Part shown: piece after piece, positions 1 to 13,396 of the stretch
How positions within the stretch are numbered: position 1 is the stretch's first letter
How the letters are laid out: each line of letters begins with the position of its first letter
Source: Falsirhodobacter xinxiangensis
GTDB lineage: Bacteria > Pseudomonadota > Alphaproteobacteria > Rhodobacterales > Rhodobacteraceae
DNA length: 37,191 nucleotides
Reading direction: 5' to 3'
NCBI RefSeq assembly: GCF_004959935.1
Contig: NZ_SMYN01000002.1
Location: 363,919-401,109, forward strand
The notes under the pieces: generated by a model
What the model saw: only the letters and a program-made list of their open reading frames with translations
Databases searched by the model: none
What the model was told of the DNA's origin: nothing
Program-made: the position numbers and the translations under genes

Positions 1-3935
<3,935 letters not shown>

Positions 3936-3967
3936 TCAGACCCGCAGGAAAAACAACCTTCGCGAGA

Positions 3968-3996
3968 AGAATGTTTGCACCCTAGGGTTGCGTCAA
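3968..3996 (-). promoter_or_regulatory. Candidate promoter of the RTX gene with embedded palindrome
   Basis: On the minus strand TTGACG (3991-3996) is followed after 17 nt by CATTCT (3968-3973), about 60 nt before the RTX start codon. The spacer holds the 10-bp palindrome ACCCTAGGGT (3979-3988), a possible operator. The whole 170-bp gap between the RTX start and the argE stop is visibly more AT-rich than its surroundings. The -10 match is weak. Confidence 0.4.
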
Positions 3997-4078
3997 GGAG
4001 AGTTTAACTTCTCGTTAGGATTTACGTTGGCAATGTGGCGACCCGGTCATCGACCGTTTTGAACCATTCAAACGCTGC

Positions 4079-5260
4079 CTATTTTTCAGGCACGTCACCG
4101 TGATCGGACCGGAGGCGGGCGACCAGATCGCGCATGAAGGCGGCACCGGATTCGAACTGAGCCACCTCGATGAACTCATCCGCCTGATGCGCTTGGGCGA
4201 TGTCGCCGGGACCGCAGACGACGGTGGAAAAGCCGGCTTCCTGAAACTGCCCCGCCTCGGTGCCGTAGCTGACGACGCCGCTGGCATTGTCGCCTGTGAT
4301 CGCTCGGACGAGCCTTTCCGCAGCGCCGTCCTGCTCGGGTTGCAGCGGCGGAACAACGAAGCTCCGGTCAAGGGTGATCGCCGCGTCGGGGTGGATGGCC
4401 TGGGCCTCGGCCTCAAGACGGGCGGCTTCGGCACGCAGGCGGCTCAGCCAATCTTGCGAACTCTCGCCCGGAACGACACGGAATCCGAAGCCGAAACGGC
4501 AATCGCGGGCGGTGATGTTCTCCGCCGTGCCGCCGGTGATGGTGCCGACATGCAGCGTCGTCCAATGGGGCGTGAACAGTCCCGACAATTCGGTCGCGGG
4601 CTGGCGGGCGTTCTGCGCATTCACGCGGTTGGCCCAGTCGATCAGCTTGGCCCCCAGCATGATCGCGTTCACGCCGGTATGCAGCATGGACGAATGCACC
4701 TCGTGCCCGCGCACATGGACTTTGAAGCCGGTGCTGCCCTTGTGGCCGTTCACCAGCCGCATGCGCGACGGCTCTCCGACGATCACGGCAGATGCACGGG
4801 GAAGGCTGCGGACGATTTCGGCGATCATGTCGGGGGCGGCGATGCAGCCAAGTTCCTCGTCATGCGACAGTGCCAGTTGCAGCGGGCGCTTCACACCCTG
4901 CTTCTGCGCCTCGGCCATTGCCCAAAGGGACAGCGCGACGAAACCCTTCATGTCCGCGCAGCCGCGCCCATAAAGCTTCCCGTCCCGCTCGGTCACGACC
5001 CAAGGGTCCGAGGTCCAGTCCTGCCCCTCGACCGGGACCACATCGCTGTGGCCGGACAGGATCACGCCACCCTCCGCTTCGGGCCCGACATGGGCGAACA
5101 GGCTGGCCTTGGTGCGCGCCTCGTTCCAGACGCGGTGGGCGGGAATGCCGTGGCTGTCCAGATACTCCTCGACCCAATCGATCAGCGGCAGGTTGCTGTC
5201 GCGGCTGACCGTCGGGAACGACACCAGCTTTTCAAGGATCTCGCGGGGGGAAAGCTGCAT
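4079..5260 (-). CDS. argE: Acetylornithine deacetylase (M20 family peptidase)
   Basis: This 393-residue protein is a co-catalytic zinc amidohydrolase of the M20/ArgE-DapE family. ArgE hydrolyses N-acetyl-L-ornithine to ornithine and acetate in arginine synthesis, in the cytoplasm. Visible motifs are SGHSDVVPV (His71 and Asp73), GRGCADMKG (bridging Asp103), HDEELG (Glu135/136 general base and ligand), GEPSR (Glu163) and AHQADEFIE (His358). The dimerisation lid domain covers roughly residues 175-290. Length is typical of ArgE, and the GEPSRMRLVNGHKG stretch resembles ArgE more than DapE. It sits alone between the RTX gene and pntB, reading in the same direction as both. Related M20 deacylases with other N-acyl substrates cannot be excluded. 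Confidence 0.85.
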   Translation of the reverse strand: MQLSPREILEKLVSFPTVSRDSNLPLIDWVEEYLDSHGIPAHRVWNEARTKASLFAHVGPEAEGGVILSGHSDVVPVEGQDWTSDPWVVTERDGKLYGRGCADMKGFVALSLWAMAEAQKQGVKRPLQLALSHDEELGCIAAPDMIAEIVRSLPRASAVIVGEPSRMRLVNGHKGSTGFKVHVRGHEVHSSMLHTGVNAIMLGAKLIDWANRVNAQNARQPATELSGLFTPHWTTLHVGTITGGTAENITARDCRFGFGFRVVPGESSQDWLSRLRAEAARLEAEAQAIHPDAAITLDRSFVVPPLQPEQDGAAERLVRAITGDNASGVVSYGTEAGQFQEAGFSTVVCGPGDIAQAHQADEFIEVAQFESGAAFMRDLVARLRSDHGDVPEK

Positions 5261-5320
5261 GGGACCGGCCTTTCTGATCTGTCCCCTATCACTAGGGGGT
5301 CAGCGGGCCGAGTGTAAAGC

Positions 5321-5344
5321 AAAACGCCCCGGAAATCCGGGGCG
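5321..5344 (-). terminator. Rho-independent terminator after pntB
   Basis: On the minus strand, 7 nt beyond the pntB stop, an 8-bp perfect stem (CGCCCCGG / CCGGGGCG, 5325-5332 and 5337-5344) with a 4-nt loop runs into TTTT. It separates the pntAB operon from argE. Confidence 0.85.
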
Positions 5345-5350
5345 CTTCGT

Positions 5351-6805
5351 TCAGTCGATCATCGGCAGCAGGCCGTCTATGGACTTCTTGGCGTCGCCAT
5401 AGAACATCCGCGTATTGTCCTTGTAGAACAGCGGGTTCTCGATCCCGGAATAGCCGGTGCCCTGCCCGCGTTTGGACACGAACACCTGCTTGGCCTTCCA
5501 GACCTCCAGCACCGGCATCCCCGCGATGGGGCTGTTGGGATCTTCCTGCGCCGCCGGGTTCACGATGTCGTTCGACCCGATGACGATGGCCACGTCGGTC
5601 GAGGGGAAGTCCTCGTTGATCTCGTCCATTTCCAGCACGATGTCATAGGGGACCTTCGCCTCGGCCAGCAGCACGTTCATGTGGCCCGGCAGACGGCCAG
5701 CGACCGGGTGGATCGCGAAACGCACCGTCTTGCCCTTGGCGCGCAGCTTGCGGGTCAGTTCCGACACCGACTGCTGCGCCTGCGCAACGGCCATGCCATA
5801 GCCCGGCACGATGATGACGCTGTCGGCATCGTTCAGCGCCGCCGCCACGCCGTCGGCGTCGATGGCGATCTGCTCGCCCTCGATCTCCATCGCGGGGCCG
5901 GTGGTGCCGCCGAAGCCGCCCAGGATCACGCTGATGAAGCTGCGGTTCATCGCCTTGCACATGATATAGCTCAGGATCGCACCCGACGAACCCACCAGCG
6001 CACCCGTCACGATCAGCAGATCGTTCCCCAGCGTGAAGCCGATGGCCGAGGCCGCCCAGCCGGAATAGCTGTTCAGCATCGACACCACGACCGGCATGTC
6101 CGCCCCGCCGATCCCCATGATCAGGTGATAGCCGATGAAGAACGCCAGCAGCGTCATCAGCAGCAGCGTCCATATGCCAGCGCCGTTGAAATAGGCGATC
6201 AGCAGCAGGATCGACAGGATCGCCGCACCGGCGTTCAGCAGATGACCGCCCGGCAGTTTCTTCGCCTTGCCATCGACCTTTCCGGCCAGCTTGCCGAAGG
6301 CGACGACCGAGCCGGTGAAGGTGACCGCGCCGATGAAGACGCCAAGGAACACTTCGACCTTCAGGATCGCGATTTCCACCGGCGTCTTGTGCGCCAGAAC
6401 GGCGGCGAAGCCCTGCAGGTTCGCCAGCGCCTCGGCAGCCTCGGCCGTGGTGGCGGCGCGCAGGCGTTCGATCCGGCCCAGTTCAAGTTCCGCGTTGAAG
6501 CCGATGAACACCGCCGCCAGACCGACGAAGCTGTGCAGCGCGGCGACAAGCTGCGGCATTTCCGTCATCTGCACCCGGCTGGCGACATACCAGCCCAGCA
6601 CCGAGCCGCCCGCGATCATCAGCAGGACGATGAACCAGTTCCCCACATCGGGGCCGAAAACGGTGGCGATGACCGCCAGCGCCATCCCGGTGATGCCATA
6701 CCAGACGGCACGTTTCGCGCTTTCCTGCCCCGAAAGGCCACCAAGGCTCAGGATGAAAAGGACGGCTGCGGCGATATAGGCCGCGGCAACGATTCCGATC
6801 GTCAT
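5351..6805 (-). CDS. pntB: NAD(P) transhydrogenase subunit beta
   Basis: PntB is the membrane and NADP(H)-binding part of the proton-translocating transhydrogenase, which reduces NADP+ with NADH at the expense of the proton gradient. The 484-residue length is normal. The N-terminal two thirds contain about eight or nine hydrophobic helices (from residue 5 to ~270). The C-terminal domain III carries the NADP-binding signature [15 protein letters not shown] and the later [12 protein letters not shown] and [10 protein letters not shown] motifs. It follows pntA with a 16-nt gap containing a GGGAG-type ribosome site. NADPH supply suits an organism that assimilates C1 compounds, but pntAB is also a general housekeeping pair. 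Confidence 0.96.
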   Translation of the reverse strand: MTIGIVAAAYIAAAVLFILSLGGLSGQESAKRAVWYGITGMALAVIATVFGPDVGNWFIVLLMIAGGSVLGWYVASRVQMTEMPQLVAALHSFVGLAAVFIGFNAELELGRIERLRAATTAEAAEALANLQGFAAVLAHKTPVEIAILKVEVFLGVFIGAVTFTGSVVAFGKLAGKVDGKAKKLPGGHLLNAGAAILSILLLIAYFNGAGIWTLLLMTLLAFFIGYHLIMGIGGADMPVVVSMLNSYSGWAASAIGFTLGNDLLIVTGALVGSSGAILSYIMCKAMNRSFISVILGGFGGTTGPAMEIEGEQIAIDADGVAAALNDADSVIIVPGYGMAVAQAQQSVSELTRKLRAKGKTVRFAIHPVAGRLPGHMNVLLAEAKVPYDIVLEMDEINEDFPSTDVAIVIGSNDIVNPAAQEDPNSPIAGMPVLEVWKAKQVFVSKRGQGTGYSGIENPLFYKDNTRMFYGDAKKSIDGLLPMID

Positions 6806-6821
6806 ATCCGCTCCCTCTCCC

Positions 6822-8387
6822 TTACGATTTCTGGAACATGGCGAGCATCCGCCGCGTGACGAGGAAGCCCCCCACGATGTTGATGGTCGCGATCAGCACC
6901 GAGATCGAGGCGAGGATCACGACGATCCAATGGCCCGACCCGACCTGAAGCAGCGCCCCAAGGATCACGATGCCCGAAATGGCGTTCGTGACCGCCATCA
7001 GCGGCGTGTGCAGCGAATGCGAGACGTTCCAGATCACCTGGAACCCGACGAAGCAGGCCAGCGCGAAGACGATGAAATGCGCCATGAAGCTGGCGGGCGC
7101 GAAATACCCGATGACCAGCATGACGAGCGTGCCGATCGCCAGAAGCCCGACCTGGCTGGTCGTCTGCTTCTTGAAGGCGGCGATCTCGTTCGCACGCTTC
7201 TCCTCGACGGTCAGCTCCTTGACCTTTTCCTTCGGCTTCTGCGCGGCAATGGCGGCGACCTTGGGCGGCGGCGGCGGGAAGGTGATCGCCCCCTGATGCG
7301 CGACGGTCGCTCCGCGGATCACGTCGTCTTCCATGTTGTGGTCGATCACGCCGTCTTTCTTTGGCGTAAGATCGGTCAGCATGTGACGGATATTGTTGGA
7401 ATAAAGCGTCGAGGACTGCGTCGCCATCCGGCTGGGGAAGTCGGTATAGCCGACGATGGTCACGCCGTTCGGGCTGACGACCTTTTCATCCGGCACGGTC
7501 AGATCGCAGTTGCCGCCACGTTCCGCTGCAAGGTCGATCACGACCGAGCCGGGCTTCATCATCGACACCATGTCGGCCAGCCACAGCTTGGGTGCCGGAC
7601 GGCCCGGGATCAGCGCGGTGGTGATGACGATGTCCATCTCGGGCGCAAGCTCGCGGAATTTCTTCAGCTGCGCTTCGCGGAACTCGGGCGAGGACGGGGC
7701 CGCATAGCCGCCCGTGGTTGCGCCGTCGGTCTGCGCCTCGGCAAAGTCGAGATAAACGAATTCTGCGCCCATCGACTCGATCTGCTCGGCCACTTCGGGG
7801 CGCACGTCGAATGCATAGGTGATCGCGCCAAGCGAGGTCGAGGTGCCGATGGCCGCAAGACCCGCCACGCCCGCACCCACGACCAGAACCTTGGCCGGGG
7901 GAACCTTGCCCGCCGCCGTCACCTGCCCGGTGAAGAAGCGGCCGAAGTTGTTCCCGGCCTCGATCACCGCACGATAACCGGCGATGTTCGCCATGGACGA
8001 CAGCGCGTCCATCTTCTGCGCACGGGAAATCCGCGGCACCATGTCCATCGCCACCACGGTCGCGCCGCGCGCCTTGACCTGCTCCAGCAGCGCCTCGTTC
8101 TGGGCCGGCCAGAAGAACGAGATCAGCGTCTGCCCCTCGCGCAGCCGCTCGGCCTCGGACGGCTCCGGACCGCGGACCTTCACGACCACGTCGGCGACGG
8201 CGTAAACGTCGTCCACGACCTCGACCCCTGCGCCGCGATAGGCGTCGTCGGTGAACCCGGCCTTTGCGCCGGCCCCCGCTTCGACAAGGCAGCTATGCCC
8301 CAGCTTCTGCAACTGAAGGGCACTGTCGGGTGTCATCGCAACCCGAGCCTCGCCCGCGAAAATTTCTTTCGCTGCTCCGATCTTCAA
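6822..8387 (-). CDS. pntA: NAD(P) transhydrogenase subunit alpha, TTG start
   Basis: PntA holds the NAD(H)-binding domain I (residues ~1-370, with [14 protein letters not shown] as the nucleotide-binding loop) and C-terminal membrane helices (~420-515), fused in one chain of 521 residues as in E. coli. In some alphaproteobacteria the alpha part is split into two genes. The chosen start is TTG at 8385-8387, giving (M)KIGAAKEIF, the usual PntA N-terminus, with GGGGAG 6 nt upstream. An alternative TTG eight codons earlier (8411) lacks a good ribosome site. There is no ATG near the expected N-terminus. It is transcribed with pntB and diverges from kynU. Confidence 0.95.
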   Translation of the reverse strand: MKIGAAKEIFAGEARVAMTPDSALQLQKLGHSCLVEAGAGAKAGFTDDAYRGAGVEVVDDVYAVADVVVKVRGPEPSEAERLREGQTLISFFWPAQNEALLEQVKARGATVVAMDMVPRISRAQKMDALSSMANIAGYRAVIEAGNNFGRFFTGQVTAAGKVPPAKVLVVGAGVAGLAAIGTSTSLGAITYAFDVRPEVAEQIESMGAEFVYLDFAEAQTDGATTGGYAAPSSPEFREAQLKKFRELAPEMDIVITTALIPGRPAPKLWLADMVSMMKPGSVVIDLAAERGGNCDLTVPDEKVVSPNGVTIVGYTDFPSRMATQSSTLYSNNIRHMLTDLTPKKDGVIDHNMEDDVIRGATVAHQGAITFPPPPPKVAAIAAQKPKEKVKELTVEEKRANEIAAFKKQTTSQVGLLAIGTLVMLVIGYFAPASFMAHFIVFALACFVGFQVIWNVSHSLHTPLMAVTNAISGIVILGALLQVGSGHWIVVILASISVLIATINIVGGFLVTRRMLAMFQKS

Positions 8388-8534
8388 GTGAGGCTCCCCT
8401 GTCTGGATCAACTTTGCGTGCTTTTAAACACTGCGGGGTTTTCCGGTGCAAGCGCCATGCGCGTCCGGCAAGGCTTGCACCCGGCTGTTAGCGCGAGCAA
8501 AATTGTCCCACCCATGCCCGCGACAGGAGCGCCG
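8388..8534. promoter_or_regulatory. Divergent pntA/kynU control region
   Basis: These 147 bp between two divergently read genes must hold both promoters. A short AT-rich tract, CTTTTAAACACTG, around 8421-8433 is the only visibly promoter-like part. No convincing -35/-10 pair or operator was identified. Confidence 0.35.
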
Positions 8535-9728
8535 ATGCCAACCGATTTCCGCCGGACCAAGCAAATGTTCGACCTGCCCGAAGGGATCGTCTACCTCGAC
8601 GGGAACTCGCTTGGGCCGCTCCCCCGTGCAGCATCGGCGCGGATTTCCCAAGCGGTGACGGCCGAATGGGGCGAAATGCTGATCGGCGGGTGGAACAAGG
8701 CGGGCTGGATGGAGCAGCCGGCGCGGCTTGGCGACCGGATCGGGCGCATCATCGGGGCGGAACCGGGCTGCACCGTTCTGGGCGATACGCTGTCGATCAA
8801 GGTCTGGCAGGCGCTTGCGTCAAGCCTTTCGCTGCGCCCCGACAGGCGCATCATCCTTTCGGATGAGGGCAACTTCCCATCCGACCTTTATATGGCCGAA
8901 GGGCTCGCGCAGATGCTGGGCGGCGATTATCGGCTGGTGACGGTCCCGCCCGAGCGTGTGGCGGATGCGATCGACGAAAGCGTCGCAGTGCTGATGCTGA
9001 CCGAAGTGGACTACCGCACCGGACGGCGGCACGACATGGCCGATCTGACCCGCCGCGCACACGAGTCCGGGGCGCTGGCGATCTGGGATCTGGCGCATTC
9101 GGCGGGCGCGATGCCGGTGGACGTGGCGGCGGGCGGCGCGGATTTCGCCTGCGGCTGCACCTATAAATACCTTAACGGCGGTCCGGGTGCGCCGGGGTTC
9201 ATCTATGTCGCACCGCGCCATGCAGATGCGATCCCCGCGCTGTCGGGCTGGCTGGGCCACGACGCCCCCTTTGCCTTCGAACGCACCTATCGCCCCGGCG
9301 CGGGCGTACAGCGGATGCGGGTCGGCACGCCCCCGGTGATCCAGATGGCCGCGCTCGAATCCGCACTGGACGTGTGGGACGACGTCGATCTGGCTGACAT
9401 CCGCGCGGCGTCACTGGCGCTGTCGGACCGTTTCATCGCGGGAATCGAAGCCGCCTGCCCCGACCTGACGCTGGCGACCCCCCGCGATCACGCGCAACGC
9501 GGCAGCCAGGTCAGCTTCCGCCACGCCGAGGGATACGCGATCATGCAGGCGCTGATCGCGCGGGGTCTGATCGGGGATTTTCGCGCCCCCGACATCCTGC
9601 GCTTCGGCCTCACCCCACTTTACATCGGCATCGAAGATGTGGACCGCGCAATCGCGATTTTGACCGAGGTGATGCAGGGCGGCCTCTGGGACCGCCCCGA
9701 ATACAAGGTCCGTTCCGCCGTGACCTAG
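8535..9728 (+). CDS. kynU: Kynureninase
   Basis: This 397-residue PLP-dependent fold-type I enzyme cleaves kynurenine to anthranilate and alanine (and hydroxykynurenine to hydroxyanthranilate) in tryptophan breakdown. The N-terminus IVYLDGNSLGPLP is the kynureninase signature. The PLP lysine is Lys211 in CTYKYLNGGPGAPGF, with WDLAHSAGAMP before it supplying the cofactor-binding aspartate. ATG 8535 is chosen because AGGAG lies 5 nt upstream; ATG 8514 in frame would add seven residues. No kynA or kynB is adjacent. Its stop codon overlaps that of the opposing GST gene within a shared CTAG. Confidence 0.94.
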   Translation: MPTDFRRTKQMFDLPEGIVYLDGNSLGPLPRAASARISQAVTAEWGEMLIGGWNKAGWMEQPARLGDRIGRIIGAEPGCTVLGDTLSIKVWQALASSLSLRPDRRIILSDEGNFPSDLYMAEGLAQMLGGDYRLVTVPPERVADAIDESVAVLMLTEVDYRTGRRHDMADLTRRAHESGALAIWDLAHSAGAMPVDVAAGGADFACGCTYKYLNGGPGAPGFIYVAPRHADAIPALSGWLGHDAPFAFERTYRPGAGVQRMRVGTPPVIQMAALESALDVWDDVDLADIRAASLALSDRFIAGIEAACPDLTLATPRDHAQRGSQVSFRHAEGYAIMQALIARGLIGDFRAPDILRFGLTPLYIGIEDVDRAIAILTEVMQGGLWDRPEYKVRSAVT

Positions 9729-10645
9729 CGGTGGCACCAATCCAGATCAGGCCCCGCCGGAACGATCCCGTTCGGGTTCAACGCCTTCAGCGAGTAATAC
9801 CCGCGCTTGATATGGTCGATGCTGACCGTCTCCCGCACTCCGGGCGCCGCCAGCATCGCCCTCAGGAACGCCGTCAGGCGCGGATAATCCGCCAGCCGTT
9901 TCAGGTTGGTCTTGAACAGCCCGTGATAGGCGGCATCGAAGCGAACCAGCGTCACGAACAGGCGAATGTCGGATTCCGTCAACGTCTCGCCAAAGATGAA
10001 CGGGCCGAGGATCTCCTCCTCAAGCCGGTCCAGCGTCATGAAGACATCCGACACGGCCTCCTCATACGCCTCCTGCGACTGAGCAAAGCCCGCGCGATAG
10101 ACGCCGTTGTTCAGCGAGTTGTAGAAGCTCTCGCTCATCGCGTCGATCTCGTCCCGCAGCGGTTCGGGATAAAGATCCGGCCCCGAGGCCAGACCGCCGA
10201 AGTCGTTCATCATCCGCAGAATGTCGGCGCTTTCGTTGTTCACGATGGTCTGGCGCTTCTTGTCCCACAGAACCGGCACCGTCGCCCGCCCGGTAAAGAC
10301 TGGATCGGCGGCGGTATAGACCTGATGCATGGCGGTAAAGCCGTTCACCTCATCTTCCGTCGCGTCCGGGTATCCGCCGAAGGTCCAGCCCTGATCCGTC
10401 ATCACGGGCGAGACGACGCTGACCGAAACCACATCCTCCAGCCCCTTGAGCTTCCGCGCGATCAACGTCCGCGACGCCCATGGGCAGATCAACGCGACAT
10501 AGAGGTGATAGCGGCCCGGTTCCGCCTCGAACCCCTCATCGCCCACGAAGTTGCGGAACGAAGACGTCGGGCGCACGAAGCCGCCCTTTGCGTCGGTCTT
10601 GCTGACCGGGGTCCAGTTCGCGGACCATTTTCCATCCACCAGCAT
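9725..10645 (-). CDS. Glutathionyl-hydroquinone reductase-like glutathione S-transferase
   Basis: The 306-residue protein resembles the Xi-class GST / YqjG family, which uses glutathione to reduce glutathionyl-hydroquinones. The N-terminal thioredoxin-like domain carries the CPWA motif with catalytic Cys54 in ALICPWASRTLIA. The stretch ATVPVLWDKKRQTIVNNES is the family's glutathione-binding region, and the C-terminal helical domain includes FIFGETLTESDIRLFVTLVRFD. Length fits this class and is longer than ordinary GSTs. It begins one base after the stop of the upstream VOC gene, so the two are almost certainly co-transcribed, suggesting joint detoxification of aromatic or quinone compounds. 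The exact substrate is unknown. Confidence 0.87.
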   Translation of the reverse strand: MLVDGKWSANWTPVSKTDAKGGFVRPTSSFRNFVGDEGFEAEPGRYHLYVALICPWASRTLIARKLKGLEDVVSVSVVSPVMTDQGWTFGGYPDATEDEVNGFTAMHQVYTAADPVFTGRATVPVLWDKKRQTIVNNESADILRMMNDFGGLASGPDLYPEPLRDEIDAMSESFYNSLNNGVYRAGFAQSQEAYEEAVSDVFMTLDRLEEEILGPFIFGETLTESDIRLFVTLVRFDAAYHGLFKTNLKRLADYPRLTAFLRAMLAAPGVRETVSIDHIKRGYYSLKALNPNGIVPAGPDLDWCHR

Positions 10646-10646
10646 C

Positions 10647-11435
10647 TCACGCCTCCCTTGCGCGCAGGGCGAAGCGTGTGCCCCATGGGTCGTCCAGCGT
10701 CACAGGCGAAAGGCCCGGCGCGCCCAGAAATTCCACTTCAGCCAGCCCGGTCGATGGATAGGATCGCGCCCCCGCCCCGCGGCTGTTCCAGACATTGGCC
10801 GCAAGGTGGTGGTGATACCCGCCCCAGCTGAAGAACGTCGCGCCCGGATAACGGTGGGTGATGTCGGCCCCAAGGCCCGTGATGAACCCTTCCACCTCGG
10901 GGATTGCGCCCACCTGAAGGTGGACATGGCCGACGACCGTCCCCTCGGGCGCGCCCTGCCAGCCGCCGCCCCCCGCCGCCGCCAGCTCGTTCAGGTCCAG
11001 CGCATAGCTGCCCATCCGCACGGTGTCGCCGTCCCAGTGCCAATCCTCGCGCGGGCGGTCCCAATAGGTCTCGATCCCGTTCCCCTCGGGATCGGACAGA
11101 TACAGCGCCTCGCTCACGTCATGGTCGGATGCACCCTGAAGCGGCACCCGTGCGCCTGCGGCATGGTGCAGCCAACGGCCAAGATCGGCGCGGCGCGGCA
11201 GAAGGAACGCGGTGTGGAACAGCCCTGCCTCGCGCGGGCCTCGGCGGCGGGCGGAAGGGTCGGCCCGCAGTTCCAGCAGCGGCCTGCCCCCCGAGCCCAA
11301 AACCGAAGCCGTCGCGTCAACCGACAAGGGCTCCAGCCCGATCATGTCGCGGTAGAAGGCCGTCATGCGGCCGATGTCGTTCACGGTCAGGGCCACACGG
11401 CCGATCTGCACGGGGGCGTCGCTGGTCGAAGTCAT
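10647..11435 (-). CDS. VOC family protein (glyoxalase/extradiol dioxygenase-like)
   Basis: This 262-residue protein has two vicinal-oxygen-chelate modules. The first begins QIGRVALTVNDIGRMTAFYRD with YLSDPEGNGIETYWDRP as its metal-ligand end. The second begins VVGHVHLQVGAIPEVEGF and includes FFSWGGYHHHLAANVW. His and Glu residues of this kind bind Fe2+, Mn2+ or Zn2+ in the catechol 2,3-dioxygenase (CatE) branch. Two adjacent ATGs exist (11438 and 11435); the second has better spacing from GAAGGAG. It pairs with the downstream GST gene. The reaction (ring cleavage, glutathione-linked or otherwise) cannot be told from sequence alone. Confidence 0.85.
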   Translation of the reverse strand: MTSTSDAPVQIGRVALTVNDIGRMTAFYRDMIGLEPLSVDATASVLGSGGRPLLELRADPSARRRGPREAGLFHTAFLLPRRADLGRWLHHAAGARVPLQGASDHDVSEALYLSDPEGNGIETYWDRPREDWHWDGDTVRMGSYALDLNELAAAGGGGWQGAPEGTVVGHVHLQVGAIPEVEGFITGLGADITHRYPGATFFSWGGYHHHLAANVWNSRGAGARSYPSTGLAEVEFLGAPGLSPVTLDDPWGTRFALRAREA

Positions 11436-11591
11436 CATCCACTCCTTCACTGGCCGCCAAGATATGCGGCCCAGCTCCCGCAAGACAGGCCAGCCGCCGC
11501 ACAGCCGATGTGCGGGATTTCGCAACGCCCACGCGAAAGTCATTTCCCCCCGCGCCAAGCTGCGTCATTCTGGACAGAAAAAGGCAAGGAC
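11436..11591. promoter_or_regulatory. Divergent control region between the VOC and transglycosylase genes
   Basis: This 156-bp gap between divergent genes is presumed to hold both promoters. No clear hexamer pair or repeat was recognised. Confidence 0.3.
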
Positions 11592-12170
11592 ATGAGCAGG
11601 ATCATACCGACGGCACTTATTCTTCTGGCGCTGGCCGGATGCGCGAGCAATTCGCGCCCGCCAAGCAATGCCGAAAACGCCTGCGCCATCTTGCAGGAAC
11701 GACCCGATTTCGCCCGCGCCGTCCACGCGTCCGAGGCGAAGTGGGGCGTGCCCGCGCATGTGCAGCTGGCGACCATGTATCAGGAATCGAGCTTTCGCGG
11801 CGATGCGCGACCCCCGCGGCGCTGGTTCCTGGGCTTCATCCCGCGTGGGCGGGCCAGCACCGCCTATGGCTACGGTCAGGCGCTGGATGGCACGTGGGAG
11901 GAGTATCAACAGAAGGAAGGCGGCTGGGCCGCACGGCGCGACAACATCCACCACGCGGCGGATTTCATGGGCTGGAGCATGAACGAGACGTCACGCTCGC
12001 TCGGGATTTCCAAATACGATGCGGCGAACCAGTATCTGGCCTATCACGAAGGGCGGACGGGGTATCGGCAAGGCCGCTATCTTCAAAAGCCGTGGCTGAT
12101 GGGGGTTGCGGCGCGGGTGGACACGCGGTCGCAGAAATACGCGAACCAGCTTCGGTCCTGCAGGTGGTAA
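11592..12170 (+). CDS. Transglycosylase SLT-like lipoprotein
   Basis: The 192-residue protein starts with a lipoprotein signal peptide (IIPTALILLALAGC, lipobox LAGC, Cys at residue 17), so it should be anchored in the periplasm. The core contains VQLATMYQESSFRGDA, the catalytic-glutamate motif of the soluble lytic transglycosylase/goose-lysozyme fold. TAYGYGQALDGTWEEYQ and YLAYHEGRTGYRQGRY correspond to the later SLT motifs. It probably cleaves or remodels peptidoglycan. ATG 11592 is preceded by AAGGCAAGGA. It converges on ndk. Confidence 0.82.
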   Translation: MSRIIPTALILLALAGCASNSRPPSNAENACAILQERPDFARAVHASEAKWGVPAHVQLATMYQESSFRGDARPPRRWFLGFIPRGRASTAYGYGQALDGTWEEYQQKEGGWAARRDNIHHAADFMGWSMNETSRSLGISKYDAANQYLAYHEGRTGYRQGRYLQKPWLMGVAARVDTRSQKYANQLRSCRW

Positions 12171-12191
12171 GGGCGCCCCGAAAGGGCGCCC
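12171..12191. terminator. GC hairpin between the convergent transglycosylase and ndk genes
   Basis: GGGCGCCC (12171-12178) is repeated as its own inverse at 12184-12191 around CGAAA, immediately after the plus-strand stop and 7 nt past the ndk stop. It probably serves both genes. Neither strand has a proper run of T after the stem, so it is not a canonical terminator. Confidence 0.55.
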
Positions 12192-12198
12192 CCCAAAA

Positions 12199-12621
12199 TC
12201 AGCCGACCAGTTCGAGGCCGGAGAAGAAGAACGCGATTTCTTCCGCAGCCGTTTCCGGCGCATCCGAACCGTGGACCGAGTTTTCGCCGACCGAAAGCGC
12301 GAATTCCTTGCGGATGGTGCCCGCATCGGCGTTTGCCGGGTTGGTCGCGCCCATCACTTCGCGGTTCTTGGCAATGGCGCCTTCGCCTTCCAGCACCTGC
12401 ACGACGACCGGCTCGGACGCCATGAATTCGACCAGTTCGCCATAGAACGGACGCTCGGCATGGACGGCATAGAATTTGCCAGCCTGTGCGGTGGACAGGT
12501 GCAGGCGCTTTTGCGCGACGATGCGCAGGCCGGCTTCCTCGAACTTGGCATTGATCTTGCCGGTCAGGTTGCGGCGGGTCGCGTCGGGCTTGATGATCGA
12601 CAGGGTGCGTTCGATGGCCAT
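12199..12621 (-). CDS. ndk: Nucleoside diphosphate kinase
   Basis: Ndk transfers the gamma phosphate from ATP to other nucleoside diphosphates to balance NTP and dNTP pools. All family features are present in 140 residues: [15 protein letters not shown] at the N-terminus, [14 protein letters not shown], and the active-site NSVHGSD with phospho-accepting His117. ATG 12619-12621 gives the standard MAIERTLSI start. It stands alone between convergent and co-directional neighbours. Confidence 0.97.
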   Translation of the reverse strand: MAIERTLSIIKPDATRRNLTGKINAKFEEAGLRIVAQKRLHLSTAQAGKFYAVHAERPFYGELVEFMASEPVVVQVLEGEGAIAKNREVMGATNPANADAGTIRKEFALSVGENSVHGSDAPETAAEEIAFFFSGLELVG

Positions 12622-12685
12622 GTTTTGCCTCTTTGGGTGGGACGGTAATATGCGCCGACCTGCTAACATGGGCCGGTTGCCATGA

Positions 12686-13396
12686 CTAGCCCTCGCGCCC
12701 GTAGAAGTCCGATCCGGGATCGTTCAGCACCATCTCGCGCAGACGCTGCCACAGGTATTCGCGCATCCCCGGCCCCGGGCGCACTTCTTCCGCGATGCGG
12801 CCCGGACGGGGGGACATCAACACGATCCGGTCGGCCAGCGCCAAGGCCTCGTCCACGCCATGCGTCACGAACACCACCGTCGCGGGACGCGCGGCGATCA
12901 GGCGGCGAAGCTCGCCCTGCATCAACTCCCGCGTCTGCGCGTCCAGACTGGCGAACGGCTCGTCCATCAGCAGGATCGGCGCTTCGGCGGCCAGCGCGCG
13001 GGCCAGCGCGACCCGCTGGCGCATCCCGCCCGACAACGCCGCCGGAAAGGCATCCGCGAACCGCGACAGGCCCACCATTTCCAGATACCGGCCCACATCC
13101 GCGCCGGGCCGCGCGAATTCGACATTCTGCCGCGCCGTCTTCCACGGGATCAGGCGATAGTTCTGGAACACCATCGCCGTATCGCGCCCCGGCTCTGGGC
13201 GGTGCCCATCCACCAGCACCCGCCCCGCATTCGGTTCAAGCAGCCCCGCGATCATCCGCAACAGCGTGGTCTTGCCGCAACCCGATGGGCCAAGCAGCAC
13301 CACGAATTCGCCATGCCGCACCGTCAGGTTCAGCCCGTCCAGCGCGGCCACCGCGCCGAAGGCGTGGCCAAGCCCCTCGATGCGGATATGCGTCAT
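12686..13396 (-). CDS. ABC transporter ATP-binding protein, nitrate/sulfonate/taurine type
   Basis: This 236-residue ATPase energises the import system encoded directly upstream. It has Walker [10 protein letters not shown] (~residues 37-45), the Q-loop at [11 protein letters not shown], signature [15 protein letters not shown], Walker [13 protein letters not shown] and switch His in [11 protein letters not shown]. The MVFQ..LIPW spacing and overall size match the SsuB/TauB/NrtD group. Its start overlaps the end of the binding-protein gene by 4 bp (ATGA), and the order permease, binding protein, ATPase reads as one minus-strand operon. The substrate is not evident. Confidence 0.92.
   Translation of the reverse strand: MTHIRIEGLGHAFGAVAALDGLNLTVRHGEFVVLLGPSGCGKTTLLRMIAGLLEPNAGRVLVDGHRPEPGRDTAMVFQNYRLIPWKTARQNVEFARPGADVGRYLEMVGLSRFADAFPAALSGGMRQRVALARALAAEAPILLMDEPFASLDAQTRELMQGELRRLIAARPATVVFVTHGVDEALALADRIVLMSPRPGRIAEEVRPGPGMREYLWQRLREMVLNDPGSDFYGREG

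Noticed and set aside
4044-4060. CGGTC-ATC-GACCG followed by TTTT on the plus strand as a terminator
   Set aside because: The stem is only 5 bp and no plus-strand gene lies upstream; on the strand of argE there is no T-run after it.
6930-8534. Plus-strand frame extending kynU upstream by over 500 codons
   Set aside because: The extension is antisense to pntA and rich in Arg/His; kynU family homology begins at 8535.
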